From: an uncultured Prevotella sp.
GTDB lineage: Bacteria; Bacteroidota; Bacteroidia; Bacteroidales; Bacteroidaceae
DNA length: 64,000 nucleotides
Assembly: GCA_946402275.1 (NCBI GenBank)
Contig: CAMIVY010000008.1
Coordinates: 1 to 64,000 of the forward strand
Direction of reading: 5' to 3'
Shown here: piece by piece, positions 27,106 to 36,000 of the stretch
Numbering within the stretch: position 1 is the first letter of the stretch
Layout: every line of letters starts with the position of its first letter
Program-made: the position numbers and the translations under genes
The notes under the pieces: generated by a model
What the model was told of the DNA's origin: nothing
Databases searched by the model: none
Seen by the model: only the letters and a program-made list of their open reading frames with translations

Positions 27106-27229
27106 ATAGCATTTAATTATAATTCTACGGAGTAATATTTTCTTTTTCTGTCTAAGGAATCTGGGAATTTAGGAATATTTTGGCGCCAGCCTTCCTTGAT
27201 TCCTTGGTTCCTTAAAATAAAACCAATCC

Positions 27230-28393
27230 TTAGGCATAAACATTCTTTATCCTTAGCAGGGCCTCTTGGATTTTGTCTTCCTTAGCGCAAAGCGAGATGC
27301 GGATATAACGCTCGCCATTGCTTCCAAAGATGAAGCCGGGGGTGATGAAGACTCGGGCCTCGTGCAACACCCGTTCCGTCAGATCTTCCACATTCTTTAT
27401 TTGTGCAGGAATCTTTCCCCAAAGGAACATGCCCACCTGATTTTTGTCGTAGGTACAGCCTAACACATCCATAATCTTTTCTGCCCCTTGGCGACGACGC
27501 TGATAGGTATTGATATTGTATTCCCTATGCCAAGCCTCATCATTCTTATATGCCTCAGCAGCAGCCAGTTGGATACCACGAAAGGTTCCACTCTCGATAT
27601 TCGACTGCACCTTTAAAATCCACTGGATGAACTGTGGATTAGAGGCACACAGGCCGACACGCCAACCTGGCATATTATGACTCTTGGACATAGAGTTGAA
27701 CTCTATGCAGCAGTCCTTGGCTCCTGGCACCTGAAGGATGCTCAGATGCTCCTCACTGAGGATGAAGCTGTAAGGGTTATCGTTGACCACGACAATACTG
27801 TGGTCTCTTGCAAACTGCACCAAACGTTCGTAGGTCTTACGCTGAGCCCTGCCACCAGTAGGCATATTGGGATAGTTGGTCCACATCAGCTTTACACGTG
27901 AGAGGTCCTTCTTCTCAAGTTCTTCGAAATCAGGTTGCCAACCATTATCCTCACGCAGGTCGTAGTTCACAATCTCGGCTCCCAAAATCTTGGAGAGTGA
28001 GGTATAGGTAGGATAGCCTGGATTGGGCACCAACACCTCATCGACCGGATTGACAAAAGCCAACGTAACATGCAAGATGCCCTCTTTGGAACCAATGAGG
28101 GGCAATACTTCACTCTTTGCATCCAAGTCAACACCATACCATCGCTTGTAGAATCCTGCCATCGCCTCACGGAGCTCGGGTGTTCCCATCGTAGGCTGAT
28201 AACCATGGGCATTAGGCTGTTGGGCTACTTCACACAACTTATTAATGGTTTGCTGAGAAGGGGGCATATCGGGACTGCCTATGGCCAGGCTGATAATATC
28301 CTTCCCTTCGGCATTCATCTGAGCCACCTCTTTCAGTTTCCTACTGAAATAGTACTCTTGTACTAAGCTTAATCTTTCTGCTGGTTGTATCAT
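27230..28393 (-). CDS. Class I/II aminotransferase of the aromatic cluster
   Basis: A 387-residue PLP enzyme with NYPNMPTGG, VVNDNPYSFI and the Schiff-base Lys in NSMSKSHNMPGWR. Its place between pheA and DAHPS/chorismate mutase suggests transamination of phenylpyruvate and 4-hydroxyphenylpyruvate or of prephenate. The sequence is also close to the diaminopimelate/aspartate aminotransferase group. About 50 bases of heptad-like TTAATCT repeat separate it from pheA. Confidence 0.85.
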   Translation of the reverse strand: MIQPAERLSLVQEYYFSRKLKEVAQMNAEGKDIISLAIGSPDMPPSQQTINKLCEVAQQPNAHGYQPTMGTPELREAMAGFYKRWYGVDLDAKSEVLPLIGSKEGILHVTLAFVNPVDEVLVPNPGYPTYTSLSKILGAEIVNYDLREDNGWQPDFEELEKKDLSRVKLMWTNYPNMPTGGRAQRKTYERLVQFARDHSIVVVNDNPYSFILSEEHLSILQVPGAKDCCIEFNSMSKSHNMPGWRVGLCASNPQFIQWILKVQSNIESGTFRGIQLAAAEAYKNDEAWHREYNINTYQRRRQGAEKIMDVLGCTYDKNQVGMFLWGKIPAQIKNVEDLTERVLHEARVFITPGFIFGSNGERYIRISLCAKEDKIQEALLRIKNVYA

Positions 28394-28442
28394 CGTTTAT
28401 TATCTTTCTAAAATTTAATCTTTAATCTTTCTGAAATTTAAT

Positions 28443-29285
28443 CTAATTCGTCTGCCGACCGTCTTTATATTCTCCTAAAATCTTAAAGTCCTTCGTCAAA
28501 GGAATGATGGCATCTATGGACTGACGGTATCGCGTCAAATCGTCATACATCAAGTCAACATAGAACAGGTATTCCCATTCTCGCCCGATAATAGGAAGTG
28601 ACTGAATCTTTGTCAAGTTAATCTTGTAGAACGACAAGATAGCCAATACATGGCTGAGCGACCCTTCTTCGTGAGGCAACGAGAATACAATGCTCGACTT
28701 GTTAGTCTCCGTCAGCGAACGCAACAGGTCTGCCTTATTGGGATTGGACACCACCAGGAAGCGCGTGAAGTTGTGCTTATTGTCCTCGATATGGTCTTCC
28801 AATATCTTCATGCCATAAAGCTTTGCAGCTTCCGAACTGCAAATGGCAGCCCAATGCTCACGATGTTCCTCACTGATCATCTTGGCAGAACCAGCCGTAT
28901 CTTCTGCCTCCACATTTTTTAACTGCGGATGCTGAGCCAGGAACTGACGACACTGCATGAGGGCGACAGGATGAGAATGAACCTCGGTAATGGTGTCCCA
29001 ATCATCGTCGGGCAGACAACAGATACAATGGGAGATGTGCAGCTTGTGCTCGCCTACGATAGTGGTCCCCGACTCGCGGAGAAGCTCGTAGTTATGCAAC
29101 AGGGAACCTGCGATGGTATTCTCGATGGCTGTCATGCCTATCACCGTGGGATCCTGCTTAATCTGCGCAAATACTTCTTCAAAGGTTGCACAACAAATCA
29201 ACTGAATCTGCTCCCCTTCAAAATAAAGGTGTGCTGCAATATCGTGGAACGATCCTATCAGTCCTTGTATAGCTATTCTCTTCAT
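28443..29285 (-). CDS. pheA: Prephenate dehydratase
   Basis: About 280 residues. Residues 1-180 are the dehydratase domain (RIAIQGLIGSFHDIAA, GMTAIENTIAGSLLHNY, NKHNFTRFLV with the key Thr). Residues about 195-275 are an ACT domain for phenylalanine feedback (FSLPHEEGSLSHVLAILSFY). MKRIAIQG at 29285 is chosen because a longer frame to 29339 would run back through the attenuator hairpin. First structural gene behind the leader peptide at 29364-29441. Confidence 0.93.
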   Translation of the reverse strand: MKRIAIQGLIGSFHDIAAHLYFEGEQIQLICCATFEEVFAQIKQDPTVIGMTAIENTIAGSLLHNYELLRESGTTIVGEHKLHISHCICCLPDDDWDTITEVHSHPVALMQCRQFLAQHPQLKNVEAEDTAGSAKMISEEHREHWAAICSSEAAKLYGMKILEDHIEDNKHNFTRFLVVSNPNKADLLRSLTETNKSSIVFSLPHEEGSLSHVLAILSFYKINLTKIQSLPIIGREWEYLFYVDLMYDDLTRYRQSIDAIIPLTKDFKILGEYKDGRQTN

Positions 29286-29294
29286 AATTCTAAT

Positions 29295-29328
29295 AAAAAT
29301 CCCGCTTTCACTTTTCTGTGAAGCGGGA
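29295..29328 (-). terminator. Transcription attenuator of pheA
   Basis: On the minus strand 29316-29328 pairs with 29300-29311 in a GC-rich hairpin, followed by a five-U tract (29295-29299), ten bases before the pheA start. An alternative partner exists: minus-strand CTGTGGAGCGG (29378-29388), inside the leader-peptide frame, can pair over 11 bases (one G-U) with CCGCTTCACAG in the 5' arm of the terminator and so block it. Confidence 0.88.
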
Positions 29329-29363
29329 CTGTATTTCATATTTATCTTTCAATTGTTCTTTTC

Positions 29364-29441
29364 TTACATACGACCTTCCGCTCCACAGGTTGCTGCAAAG
29401 TAAAAATAAAAGCCGTAAAAGTAAGCGTTAAACATGTTCAT
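29364..29441 (-). CDS. Phe/Tyr-rich leader peptide of pheA
   Basis: A 25-residue ORF, MNMFNAYFYGFYFYFAATC then GAEGRM, with five Phe and four Tyr in residues 4-15. It lies between a consensus promoter and the attenuator hairpin. Stalling at the YFYGFYFYF run when Phe-tRNA or Tyr-tRNA is low would leave 29378-29388 free to form the antiterminator and let RNA polymerase enter pheA. Full translation would cover that segment and allow termination. This is the classic arrangement of amino-acid attenuation, with both ligands of the branched pathway represented. Confidence 0.88.
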   Translation of the reverse strand: MNMFNAYFYGFYFYFAATCGAEGRM

Positions 29442-29467
29442 TGTCTTGTTTTTTTGTTTATCGACTG

Positions 29468-29498
29468 CAAAAGTATAACTTTTTCACGAATTCACCAA
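29468..29498 (-). promoter_or_regulatory. Promoter of the Phe/Tyr operon
   Basis: Minus strand TTTGG (-33, TTGG at 29495-29498), 19 bases, TACTTTTG (29468-29475). The start would be about 20 bases before the leader peptide. Confidence 0.8.
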
Positions 29499-29560
29499 AC
29501 AATTTGAAAGAAATTTTGCGTTTGTAGCAATATTTTGTCCACTCGACCTTTCAAAAAAAG

Positions 29561-30451
29561 CTATTTAGATTTGATGTGTATTGTCTTGGTGGTTTGGGGA
29601 GTGGTGCTGGTCTTGCCGACTTTAAAGGCTTTACCCGAACCACCTTTATAATAGGTCAAGGCCTCAGGCATCCAAGCCTGAATCTGTTTGATACGCGTAG
29701 CATCGCTGGGGTGGTCGCTGTAGATATCAGACTTCTGACTGTTACCACTCTTAGCAGCCATACGCTGCCAGAAGCTGACAGCGACTTGTGGGTCATAGCC
29801 AGCCATAGCGGCAAAAATCAGTCCAAGATGGTCGGCCTCACTCTCATGATTGCGCGAATATTTCAGGTTCTTGAAATTAAACTGTTGCGACAAAGCCCAT
29901 TGACCAATAGACTGAGCGGTAGCCCCAACTCCCACAGCACCAGCTACAGCTGAACCGATTTGAAGACCATATTGCTGTTTCATCTGGGTACTCATCTGCT
30001 CAGCAGAATGACGAGCTACAGCATGAGCTATCTCATGACCCAGCACAATAGCCAGCGAAGCCTCGTTCTGAGTAACGGGTAGCAGTCCCTCATACACACA
30101 AATCAAGCCACCAGGCATACACCAAGCATTCACCTGATTGTTCTGCACCAGGTTGAACTGCCACTTGTAATATTGCACATCCTCAGCCATTCCGTTGGCT
30201 TTCAGATAGTTGGTCACGGCAGTAGCCAAACGCTCACCTACCCTCTTGACCATCGCTGTGTTCTGGCTATTGGTGGAAAGTTTGGCGGTCTTCATGAATT
30301 CCTGATACTGCTGAGTTGAAAGGCTCAACACCTGACCGTCACTCACCAGCAAGTTTTGCTGTCTGCCCGTAATAGGCACTGTTTTTGTGGTACCGCAACC
30401 GATAAACACGGCGGTCACCAGCAATAATAAGAGGTTTTTGATGTTCTTCAT
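29561..30451 (-). CDS. M48 family metalloprotease lipoprotein
   Basis: A 296-residue protein with lipobox VFIGCG (Cys at about 19) and the zinc site GHEIAHAVARH, with a distal SRNHESEADHLG Glu ligand. Similar to LoiP/BepA-type periplasmic proteases that clear damaged outer-membrane proteins. It has no TPR domain. It appears to stand alone between the aromatic operon and the sugar cassette. Confidence 0.9.
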   Translation of the reverse strand: MKNIKNLLLLLVTAVFIGCGTTKTVPITGRQQNLLVSDGQVLSLSTQQYQEFMKTAKLSTNSQNTAMVKRVGERLATAVTNYLKANGMAEDVQYYKWQFNLVQNNQVNAWCMPGGLICVYEGLLPVTQNEASLAIVLGHEIAHAVARHSAEQMSTQMKQQYGLQIGSAVAGAVGVGATAQSIGQWALSQQFNFKNLKYSRNHESEADHLGLIFAAMAGYDPQVAVSFWQRMAAKSGNSQKSDIYSDHPSDATRIKQIQAWMPEALTYYKGGSGKAFKVGKTSTTPQTTKTIHIKSK

Positions 30452-30499
30452 TATACTTAAAATTATTGTTTAACTTACCCTATTGGCTTATTACATTTC

Positions 30500-31615
30500 T
30501 CAACTAAACTTATTGAGCACCCGTACTATCGTCTCTGCCTCTTGGACGGTTATTACCTGATTCATTGGTATGGATAGCTCCTGAGCATGAATTCGCTCTG
30601 TAATAGGATAGCTACGATGGTTCCATGCCTTATAACACTCCTGCTTGTGGGGTGGTATTGGGTAATGAATCAGTGTCTGAACACCATTCTCACCCAAATA
30701 TTGTTGCAGCTCGTCACGCTTTTCGCAGAAAATGGGGAACTGGTGATACACGTTGTTTTCATCATCAATCCGTTTAGGCAAGGTAATCAACGGATTTTTG
30801 ATATTCGCATAGTAATAAGCTGCCAACTGCTGGCGCTTTCTATTGTCTTCATCCAAATACTTAAGTTTGACATCCAGTACGGCAGCATCTGTCTCTGCCA
30901 TACGACTATTCATTCCAACATATTTAAACTCATATTTCTTCTGACTGCCATAATTGGCGAGTGCACGGATGACAGAAGCCAATTCCTCATCATTGGTGGT
31001 CACTGCACCTGCGTCACCCAATGCCCCAAGATTCTTGCCTGGATAAAAAGAATGAGCTGCAGCATCTCCCAGCGCTCCCGTCCTCGTGAACCCTGAACCA
31101 TGAACCATGAAGCCGCATCCGTGACTTTGTGCACAATCCTCCATCAGCTTCAGATGATGTCTTTGGCAGATTTCTCTCAGTCGGTCGTTATAGGCTATGC
31201 GTCCATAAAGATGGACAATCATCACTCCTTTGGTCTTGGGAGTGATATGCTTCTCTATCTGGTCAATATCTATCTCAAGATTATCAAAAGTTGGTTCTAC
31301 TAATACAGGTATAAGATGATTGTCCGTAATGGCAAGAATGGTAGCTATATACGTGTTCGCAGGAACGATTATCTCATCGCCATTCTGCATAATCCCCATT
31401 TCCTTGTAGCCTCGAAGAATCAGTCTCAAGGCATCCAAGCCATTGGCTACAGCTATACAATGTGAAGTTCCAATATAATGAGCATAATCAGATTCAAATT
31501 GCTGGTTTTTCTTGCCTTGCAAGAACCAGCCTGACTCTATGACTCGATTGACTGCAGCCTTGATTTCATCACCGTGCATCATGGTGATGGCTTGTAGATC
31601 TAAAAGCTTAACCAC
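30500..31615 (-). CDS. DegT/DnrJ/EryC1/StrS sugar aminotransferase
   Basis: A 371-residue PLP enzyme with VPANTYIAT, MEDCAQSHGCG and HSFYPGKNLGALGDAGAV (Schiff-base Lys). It transfers an amino group to a keto-sugar nucleotide. The partner cupin gene upstream suggests a dTDP-3-amino-dideoxyhexose pathway (FdtB-like). Residues just after SHGCG carry an unusual insertion, FMVHGSGFTRTG, encoded by a four-unit heptad array (31085-31112), where relatives usually have a very short linker. The start overlaps the preceding stop by one base. Confidence 0.88.
   Translation of the reverse strand: MVKLLDLQAITMMHGDEIKAAVNRVIESGWFLQGKKNQQFESDYAHYIGTSHCIAVANGLDALRLILRGYKEMGIMQNGDEIIVPANTYIATILAITDNHLIPVLVEPTFDNLEIDIDQIEKHITPKTKGVMIVHLYGRIAYNDRLREICQRHHLKLMEDCAQSHGCGFMVHGSGFTRTGALGDAAAHSFYPGKNLGALGDAGAVTTNDEELASVIRALANYGSQKKYEFKYVGMNSRMAETDAAVLDVKLKYLDEDNRKRQQLAAYYYANIKNPLITLPKRIDDENNVYHQFPIFCEKRDELQQYLGENGVQTLIHYPIPPHKQECYKAWNHRSYPITERIHAQELSIPMNQVITVQEAETIVRVLNKFS
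31085..31112. repeat. Heptad array inside the sugar aminotransferase gene
   Basis: Four 7-base units on the plus strand: CGTGAAC, CCTGAAC, CATGAAC, CATGAAG. In the coding strand this reads as TTCATGG-type units and adds in-frame residues next to the active-site region. Confidence 0.75.
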
Positions 31616-32529
31616 TATTTATTTTGAATAAAATTCAAATAGTCATCATAAGTTCGTATATAGTCATCCTCGGAATAACCCTCAGAAGCCAATACCAAAC
31701 AGATACTTCCTGATGAGAACCCTTGTTCCGAAGCCCAAATGCCCGGAGGAACATGCAGTCCCCAGAATGGACGGTTCAGCAGTACAGTACGTTTGTTAGT
31801 ACCATCATCCAATGCCACCTCAAAGCTACCACTGGCTGCTATCAAGAACTGATGGCATTTCTTATGGGCATGAGCTCCACGATCTTCACCACCAGGAATA
31901 TCGTATGAATAAAACACACGATTAATAGGAAAAGGTACATGTACGTTCTCATACATATATGTCAAATTACCCTCCTTATCATGCATCTTATTCAATTCGC
32001 ATAGCGAACAGTCAAATACACTTCTTCCTCCAAAATCAACAATGCTATTGTTTGGAGCATTCACCTTAATGGAAGTCTTGGCATCAAAAGCAGTTGGAAT
32101 TCGGCTATCGTCCTTTCTCCATAGTTTATATTCTTCATAATCTGATACATAATCCTGCTCATCATAATCCGTTGAAGAGAGAACTAATGCCAATGAGTTG
32201 GTAGAGAAATTGGTCATGGTGCGCCACATGCCGTTGGGGACATATAGACCGTAATAGGAACGGTTCAGCGGAAAAACCTGTTTGTTTTCTCCATCATCTA
32301 TCTCTACGTCAAAACTGCCAGAAAGAGCCACGATAAACTCCTCTGTCTGTTTATAAGCATGACTTCCCCGATCCAAACCACCAGGCACATCATATATCCA
32401 ATGCACCCGTTTTATTTCGAAGGGAATCTGCTTCAATTGCTCAATGATTGACAAATTACCTCTCTCATCTCCTATCTTAGGCAGATTCAATAATTTGCAA
32501 TCTGATACAATCTTATAATTTTTCATCAT
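31615..32529 (-). CDS. Tandem-cupin sugar 3,4-ketoisomerase (FdtA/WxcM-like)
   Basis: A 304-residue protein made of two homologous cupin domains (about 10-140 and 155-300). Each has the FdtA pattern GxLxxxE, YDVPGG or YDIPGG, and RGxHA. The second keeps RGAHAHKKCHQF with both His residues used for isomerisation of dTDP-4-keto-6-deoxyglucose; the first has RGSHAYKQTEEF, with Tyr replacing the second His, and may be structural. The usual FdtA is a single domain, so this is an internal duplication. It feeds the aminotransferase at 30500. Confidence 0.85.
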   Translation of the reverse strand: MMKNYKIVSDCKLLNLPKIGDERGNLSIIEQLKQIPFEIKRVHWIYDVPGGLDRGSHAYKQTEEFIVALSGSFDVEIDDGENKQVFPLNRSYYGLYVPNGMWRTMTNFSTNSLALVLSSTDYDEQDYVSDYEEYKLWRKDDSRIPTAFDAKTSIKVNAPNNSIVDFGGRSVFDCSLCELNKMHDKEGNLTYMYENVHVPFPINRVFYSYDIPGGEDRGAHAHKKCHQFLIAASGSFEVALDDGTNKRTVLLNRPFWGLHVPPGIWASEQGFSSGSICLVLASEGYSEDDYIRTYDDYLNFIQNK

Positions 32530-32845
32530 TTTTCAAAAGCAGATGAATTTGTTCCTACTTACTTCTATTGCATTGCGTTCATTATAGATTCCAGAGAAAT
32601 TGAGAGGGATAAATTTGTTTAACTTCACCTATAAGCATACTCTACCCTCCCCCATTTACAAAACAAATGGACTGGTTCAAGATTCGCCTAAAAGGGTATA
32701 GTTCAACAAATTACCACTCTACACGAGGGAACAAATCCCGTAGATTCCCTGAAAATGCATACTATATCGGGTACAAAGATAGTAAAAAAATTCTTGAATA
32801 GCCGTATGTTTTGCAGAAAAATTAAAGATTTATACCGTCATTTCG
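32530..32845 (-). promoter_or_regulatory. Leader between the UpxY gene and the sugar genes
   Basis: A 316-base stretch without a gene. A TATCTTTG box on the minus strand (32774-32781) could start a transcript with a 235-base leader before the cupin gene. UpxY proteins prevent early termination in such leaders, so this is a plausible target, although no clean terminator hairpin was recognised. Confidence 0.4.
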
Positions 32846-33388
32846 CTACAGTACTTTGCAATACCAGCGGGAGATGCGCAGCATAACGCTGATTCCACCT
32901 ACGGTTTTCACAAACCAGTATTTCTGGTTCTTCTTACATAGTTTACCCCGAATACCAGCAAACTGTCCATGAACCACCATGACATCTTTTCCAGGAAGAG
33001 CTTCGCTATCATCTGCTTCAACAAATTCCTTAGGGGTCTTGGAGTAGTCAGGATCGCAAAGCAAGCGGAATTCCATCATCTCACGATCAGAAATCTCTGA
33101 AAGATTTCCTGAACTTTTATCTGTCATGAGAATTAATGGAGAATCACATTCTGACAACTTGGTACGAAGCTCTTTATCCCCAAGGTTTTTCTCTAAAAAT
33201 ATATAATTACGAACTACCGGGACCAACACCTTATGTGGCTTTTCTTCGCCTTTCTTAAATTTTTCTGCATAGAACATCGGAATGAAATGATGGAGATGAT
33301 TCTTAGTCAAAAATGAACTAACCTCCATCTCCTTCCGGTTGAAAGTACGAATGACCACCCAAGTGGGTGCAGTATCTGTTTTTTCCAT
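32846..33388 (-). CDS. UpxY-type transcription antiterminator (NusG-like)
   Basis: A 180-residue NusG-family protein. It has an N-terminal NGN domain beginning TWVVIRTFNRKEMEVSSFL and HFIPMFYAEK, and a C-terminal KOW-like segment (PGKDVMVVHGQFAGIRGKL). In Bacteroides such proteins lead capsule operons and stop premature termination. Here only two sugar genes follow, so the locus is either reduced or the protein serves a distant operon. A TATCTTTG promoter box lies at 33432-33439 (minus strand). Confidence 0.88.
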   Translation of the reverse strand: MEKTDTAPTWVVIRTFNRKEMEVSSFLTKNHLHHFIPMFYAEKFKKGEEKPHKVLVPVVRNYIFLEKNLGDKELRTKLSECDSPLILMTDKSSGNLSEISDREMMEFRLLCDPDYSKTPKEFVEADDSEALPGKDVMVVHGQFAGIRGKLCKKNQKYWFVKTVGGISVMLRISRWYCKVL

Positions 33389-33503
33389 TAAATTCTAAAT
33401 AGATGCAGTAACCTATAAGGTTATTCGACTGCAAAGATACAACTTTTTTTTATTATTAGCACCATGTTTACACGAAAATATATGAAAAACGAATAAAAGC
33501 ATC

Positions 33504-33537
33504 AAAAAAAAGCCACCATCCAAAAGGACGATGACTT
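33504..33537 (-). terminator. Rho-independent terminator after the 33564 gene
   Basis: Minus strand: a 12-bp stem (33526-33537 with 33510-33521, some G-U pairs), TTTT loop, then a run of seven U (33504-33510). Confidence 0.88.
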
Positions 33538-33563
33538 TCATTTGTCTGTTAAATTTTGTCTTA

Positions 33564-33923
33564 TTATTTCAAACCACGGTTACTCAGTGTTACGTTGAGT
33601 AGCATCACATACTTACGGTACTGATCCTTGTTCAGCATATAATTCATGTAAGCAAGATCCTTGTTGATGGCTTTCTCCATCATCTTGGCACGCTCTTCCT
33701 TACCATACTGTGCCGCAAAAACCATTTCTGCACTAAAGGTCTTGTGAACTTCCTCCACACCTTCAACCTGGTCCTTTGACAGACCGAGAGCCTGACTGAG
33801 CTTCTTCATGTTAACCGTCATATCATAAGCCTCGGTAGTGTTCAAAGCATTCATGTTCTCATTCTCAGCAAATGTCATAGTCATGCTAAGCATTGCTACA
33901 ATTGTAAGAATCATTCTTTTCAT
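33564..33923 (-). CDS. Small secreted helical protein, unknown
   Basis: A 119-residue protein with a signal peptide (MKRMILTIVAMLSMTMTFAE). The mature part is helical and rich in Met, Lys and Glu, with SKDQVEGVEEVHKTF and LNKDQYRKYVMLLNVTLSNRG, resembling small Bacteroidetes periplasmic proteins. It has its own promoter (34002-34032) and terminator, so it is monocistronic. No function assigned. Confidence 0.75.
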   Translation of the reverse strand: MKRMILTIVAMLSMTMTFAENENMNALNTTEAYDMTVNMKKLSQALGLSKDQVEGVEEVHKTFSAEMVFAAQYGKEERAKMMEKAINKDLAYMNYMLNKDQYRKYVMLLNVTLSNRGLK

Positions 33924-34001
33924 TTTTGTTACCCTTTCTTAATCTTTTTAATTAATACTTTTTGTTATCCTTACATCAACCTTTTTATCTGATTGACGAT
34001 G

Positions 34002-34032
34002 CAAAGTTACGGCAAAATAAAACACGAACCAA
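34002..34032 (-). promoter_or_regulatory. Promoter of the small secreted protein
   Basis: Minus strand TTGG (34029-34032), 19 bases, TAACTTTG (34002-34009). Confidence 0.7.
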
Positions 34033-34136
34033 ACATTTTTGCAAATTGTTTGCGCACACAGCCCTAATTCTTGACGTCTATCAAAGAATGTGGGATTTCA
34101 TTGATAAAGGTCAATTTGAATTAATTATTTAATTAT

Positions 34137-34167
34137 TTGGTTATTCAATCACTAATTCGTAATTTTG
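34137..34167 (+). promoter_or_regulatory. Promoter of slyD-aroC
   Basis: TTGG (34137-34140), 19 bases, TAATTTTG (34160-34167), about 30 bases before the slyD start. Confidence 0.75.
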
Positions 34168-34198
34168 CAGTCGAAAAATTAAACTGAACAAGAAACAA

Positions 34199-34753
34199 AT
34201 GGAGAATAAGAACAAATTCATCTCTATTTCTTACCGTCTATATGTTGATGGTGAAGAAGGAAAAGAACTAATGGAGGAAACCCAGGAGGGAAAGCCTTTC
34301 CAAATGATAACAGGTTTCGGCATTGCACTGGACGCTTTCGAGAAGAATCTTGCTAATGTAGAGCAGGGACAAAATTTCAGTTTCTCATTAGAGAAAGAGG
34401 AGGCTTATGGTGACTACATAGACGAACGGGTGCTAGACCTTGATCGTGAGATGTTTTGCATAGACGGACGTTTTGACCATGAACACATCTATGTTGACGC
34501 AATTATCCCCCTGCAGAACGAGGAAGGAAACCATTTCTATGGTCGTGTACTGGAGGTGGGAGAAAATAAAGTAAAGGTGGATCTGAACCACCCTCTAGCT
34601 GGAGAAACCTTGCATTTTGAGGGTAAGGTACTGGAAAACCGCGATGCAACTGCCGAGGAGATTCAACACCTGATTAAGCACATGACGGGCGGTTGCGGCG
34701 GATGTGGCGGAAACTGTCACGACTGTGGTGGAGACTGCAATTGTGGAAACTGA
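34199..34753 (+). CDS. slyD: SlyD-like FKBP peptidyl-prolyl isomerase
   Basis: A 184-residue FKBP-type isomerase and chaperone with an inserted-flap domain. The N-terminal FKBP half includes [12 protein letters not shown] and [13 protein letters not shown]. The C-terminus is a metal-binding tail, [21 protein letters not shown], that can hold nickel or zinc through many Cys. Length and tail match SlyD. The stop overlaps the aroC start (TGATG), coupling the two genes. Confidence 0.92.
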   Translation: MENKNKFISISYRLYVDGEEGKELMEETQEGKPFQMITGFGIALDAFEKNLANVEQGQNFSFSLEKEEAYGDYIDERVLDLDREMFCIDGRFDHEHIYVDAIIPLQNEEGNHFYGRVLEVGENKVKVDLNHPLAGETLHFEGKVLENRDATAEEIQHLIKHMTGGCGGCGGNCHDCGGDCNCGN

Positions 34754-34755
34754 TG

Positions 34756-35829
34756 ATGAACACGTTTGGCAACATATTCAGGCTTACAACATTTGGTGAG
34801 AGCCACGGTGACGCCATTGGAGGTGTCATAGACGGCATGCCTGCCGGTATTCCAATAGATATTGAGTTCATCCAAAAAGAATTAGACAGGCGAAAACCAG
34901 GACAAAGCCATATTACGACAGGCCGCAAAGAAGCCGACCAAGTGGAACTGCTGAGTGGTGTATATGAGGGGAAATCGACAGGATGCCCTATTGGCTTTTT
35001 GGTGCGCAACACCAATCAGCATTCGAACGACTACGACAATATGCAGGATCTTTACCGTCCTTCTCATGCTGATTACTCATACGCATATAAATATGGTACG
35101 CGCGACCATCGTGGTGGAGGGCGCTCATCTGCGCGCATCACTATCAGCCGCTGCGTAGCCGGAGCATTAGCCAAACTGGTTTTAAAAGAGATTGGAGTAA
35201 GCATTACTGCTTACACTTCACAGGTTGGACATATAGCCCTGGACCACGATTACAGGATTTTCGACCTATCGAAAACAGAAACGAACATTGTCCGTTGTCC
35301 CGACAGCAAGAAAGCCGAAGAAATGATTAAGCTGATTGAGGAGGTAAAAGCTGAGGGCGATACCATTGGAGGAGTCATCACTTGTGTCATTAAAGGTTGT
35401 CCAGCGGGATTGGGTGAGCCTGAGTTTGGGAAATTACATGCCATGCTAGGCGCTGCCATGCTGAGCATTAATGCAGTCAAAGGGTTTGAATATGGTGAGG
35501 GATTTGAGAGTATAACCACTCGCGGCTCGGAGCAGAATGATATCTTTGTAAACGAAAACGGGAGTATTACCACACTGACGAACCATAGCGGAGGCATACA
35601 GGGTGGTATTTCCAATGGACAAGACATTTACTGCCGGATAGCCTTCAAACCCGTCGCCACCCTACTGCGGGCGCAAAAGACCGTGGATAAGAATGGAAAA
35701 GAGACTGTGCTGACAGCTAAAGGCAGGCACGATCCTTGTGTGTTGCCACGTGCTATACCTATTGTCGAATCTATGGCAGCAATGACGATTTTGGATGCTT
35801 ATTTGTTAAATAAAGCAGTAAAAATGTAG
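34756..35829 (+). CDS. aroC: Chorismate synthase
   Basis: About 357 residues with family motifs [19 protein letters not shown] near the start, [16 protein letters not shown] in the middle and [18 protein letters not shown] near the end. It makes chorismate from EPSP using reduced FMN. ATG 34753, which overlaps the slyD stop, adds one Met. A longer frame to 34693 would run inside slyD and is rejected. Confidence 0.95.
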   Translation: MNTFGNIFRLTTFGESHGDAIGGVIDGMPAGIPIDIEFIQKELDRRKPGQSHITTGRKEADQVELLSGVYEGKSTGCPIGFLVRNTNQHSNDYDNMQDLYRPSHADYSYAYKYGTRDHRGGGRSSARITISRCVAGALAKLVLKEIGVSITAYTSQVGHIALDHDYRIFDLSKTETNIVRCPDSKKAEEMIKLIEEVKAEGDTIGGVITCVIKGCPAGLGEPEFGKLHAMLGAAMLSINAVKGFEYGEGFESITTRGSEQNDIFVNENGSITTLTNHSGGIQGGISNGQDIYCRIAFKPVATLLRAQKTVDKNGKETVLTAKGRHDPCVLPRAIPIVESMAAMTILDAYLLNKAVKM

Positions 35830-35890
35830 GAAAAATGCATTTAATTACAAAAAAAACAAAAAAATACTTGTTTGTTTAAAAGATTTATAC

Positions 35891-36000
35891 TATCTTTGCA
35901 AGTGCTATTAAGGGTTTGGGAAAATCCTAATATGCTTTAGTTAAGTCTAGTTTAGTTTTTGTGTTGGTTGAGAGCGGCTAGTTGGCCGCTCTCAAATTTT
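35891..36000 (+). ncRNA. Candidate small RNA between aroC and pyrD
   Basis: TATCTTTG at 35891-35898 is a consensus -7 box with TTTG/TTG sequences upstream (35868-35874). About 65 bases downstream, GAGAGCGGC (35970-35978) pairs perfectly with GCCGCTCTC (35985-35993), followed by AAATTTT. Between them there is no credible ORF. A transcript of roughly 90 bases is predicted. The hairpin may also terminate pyrD from the other side. Confidence 0.45.
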
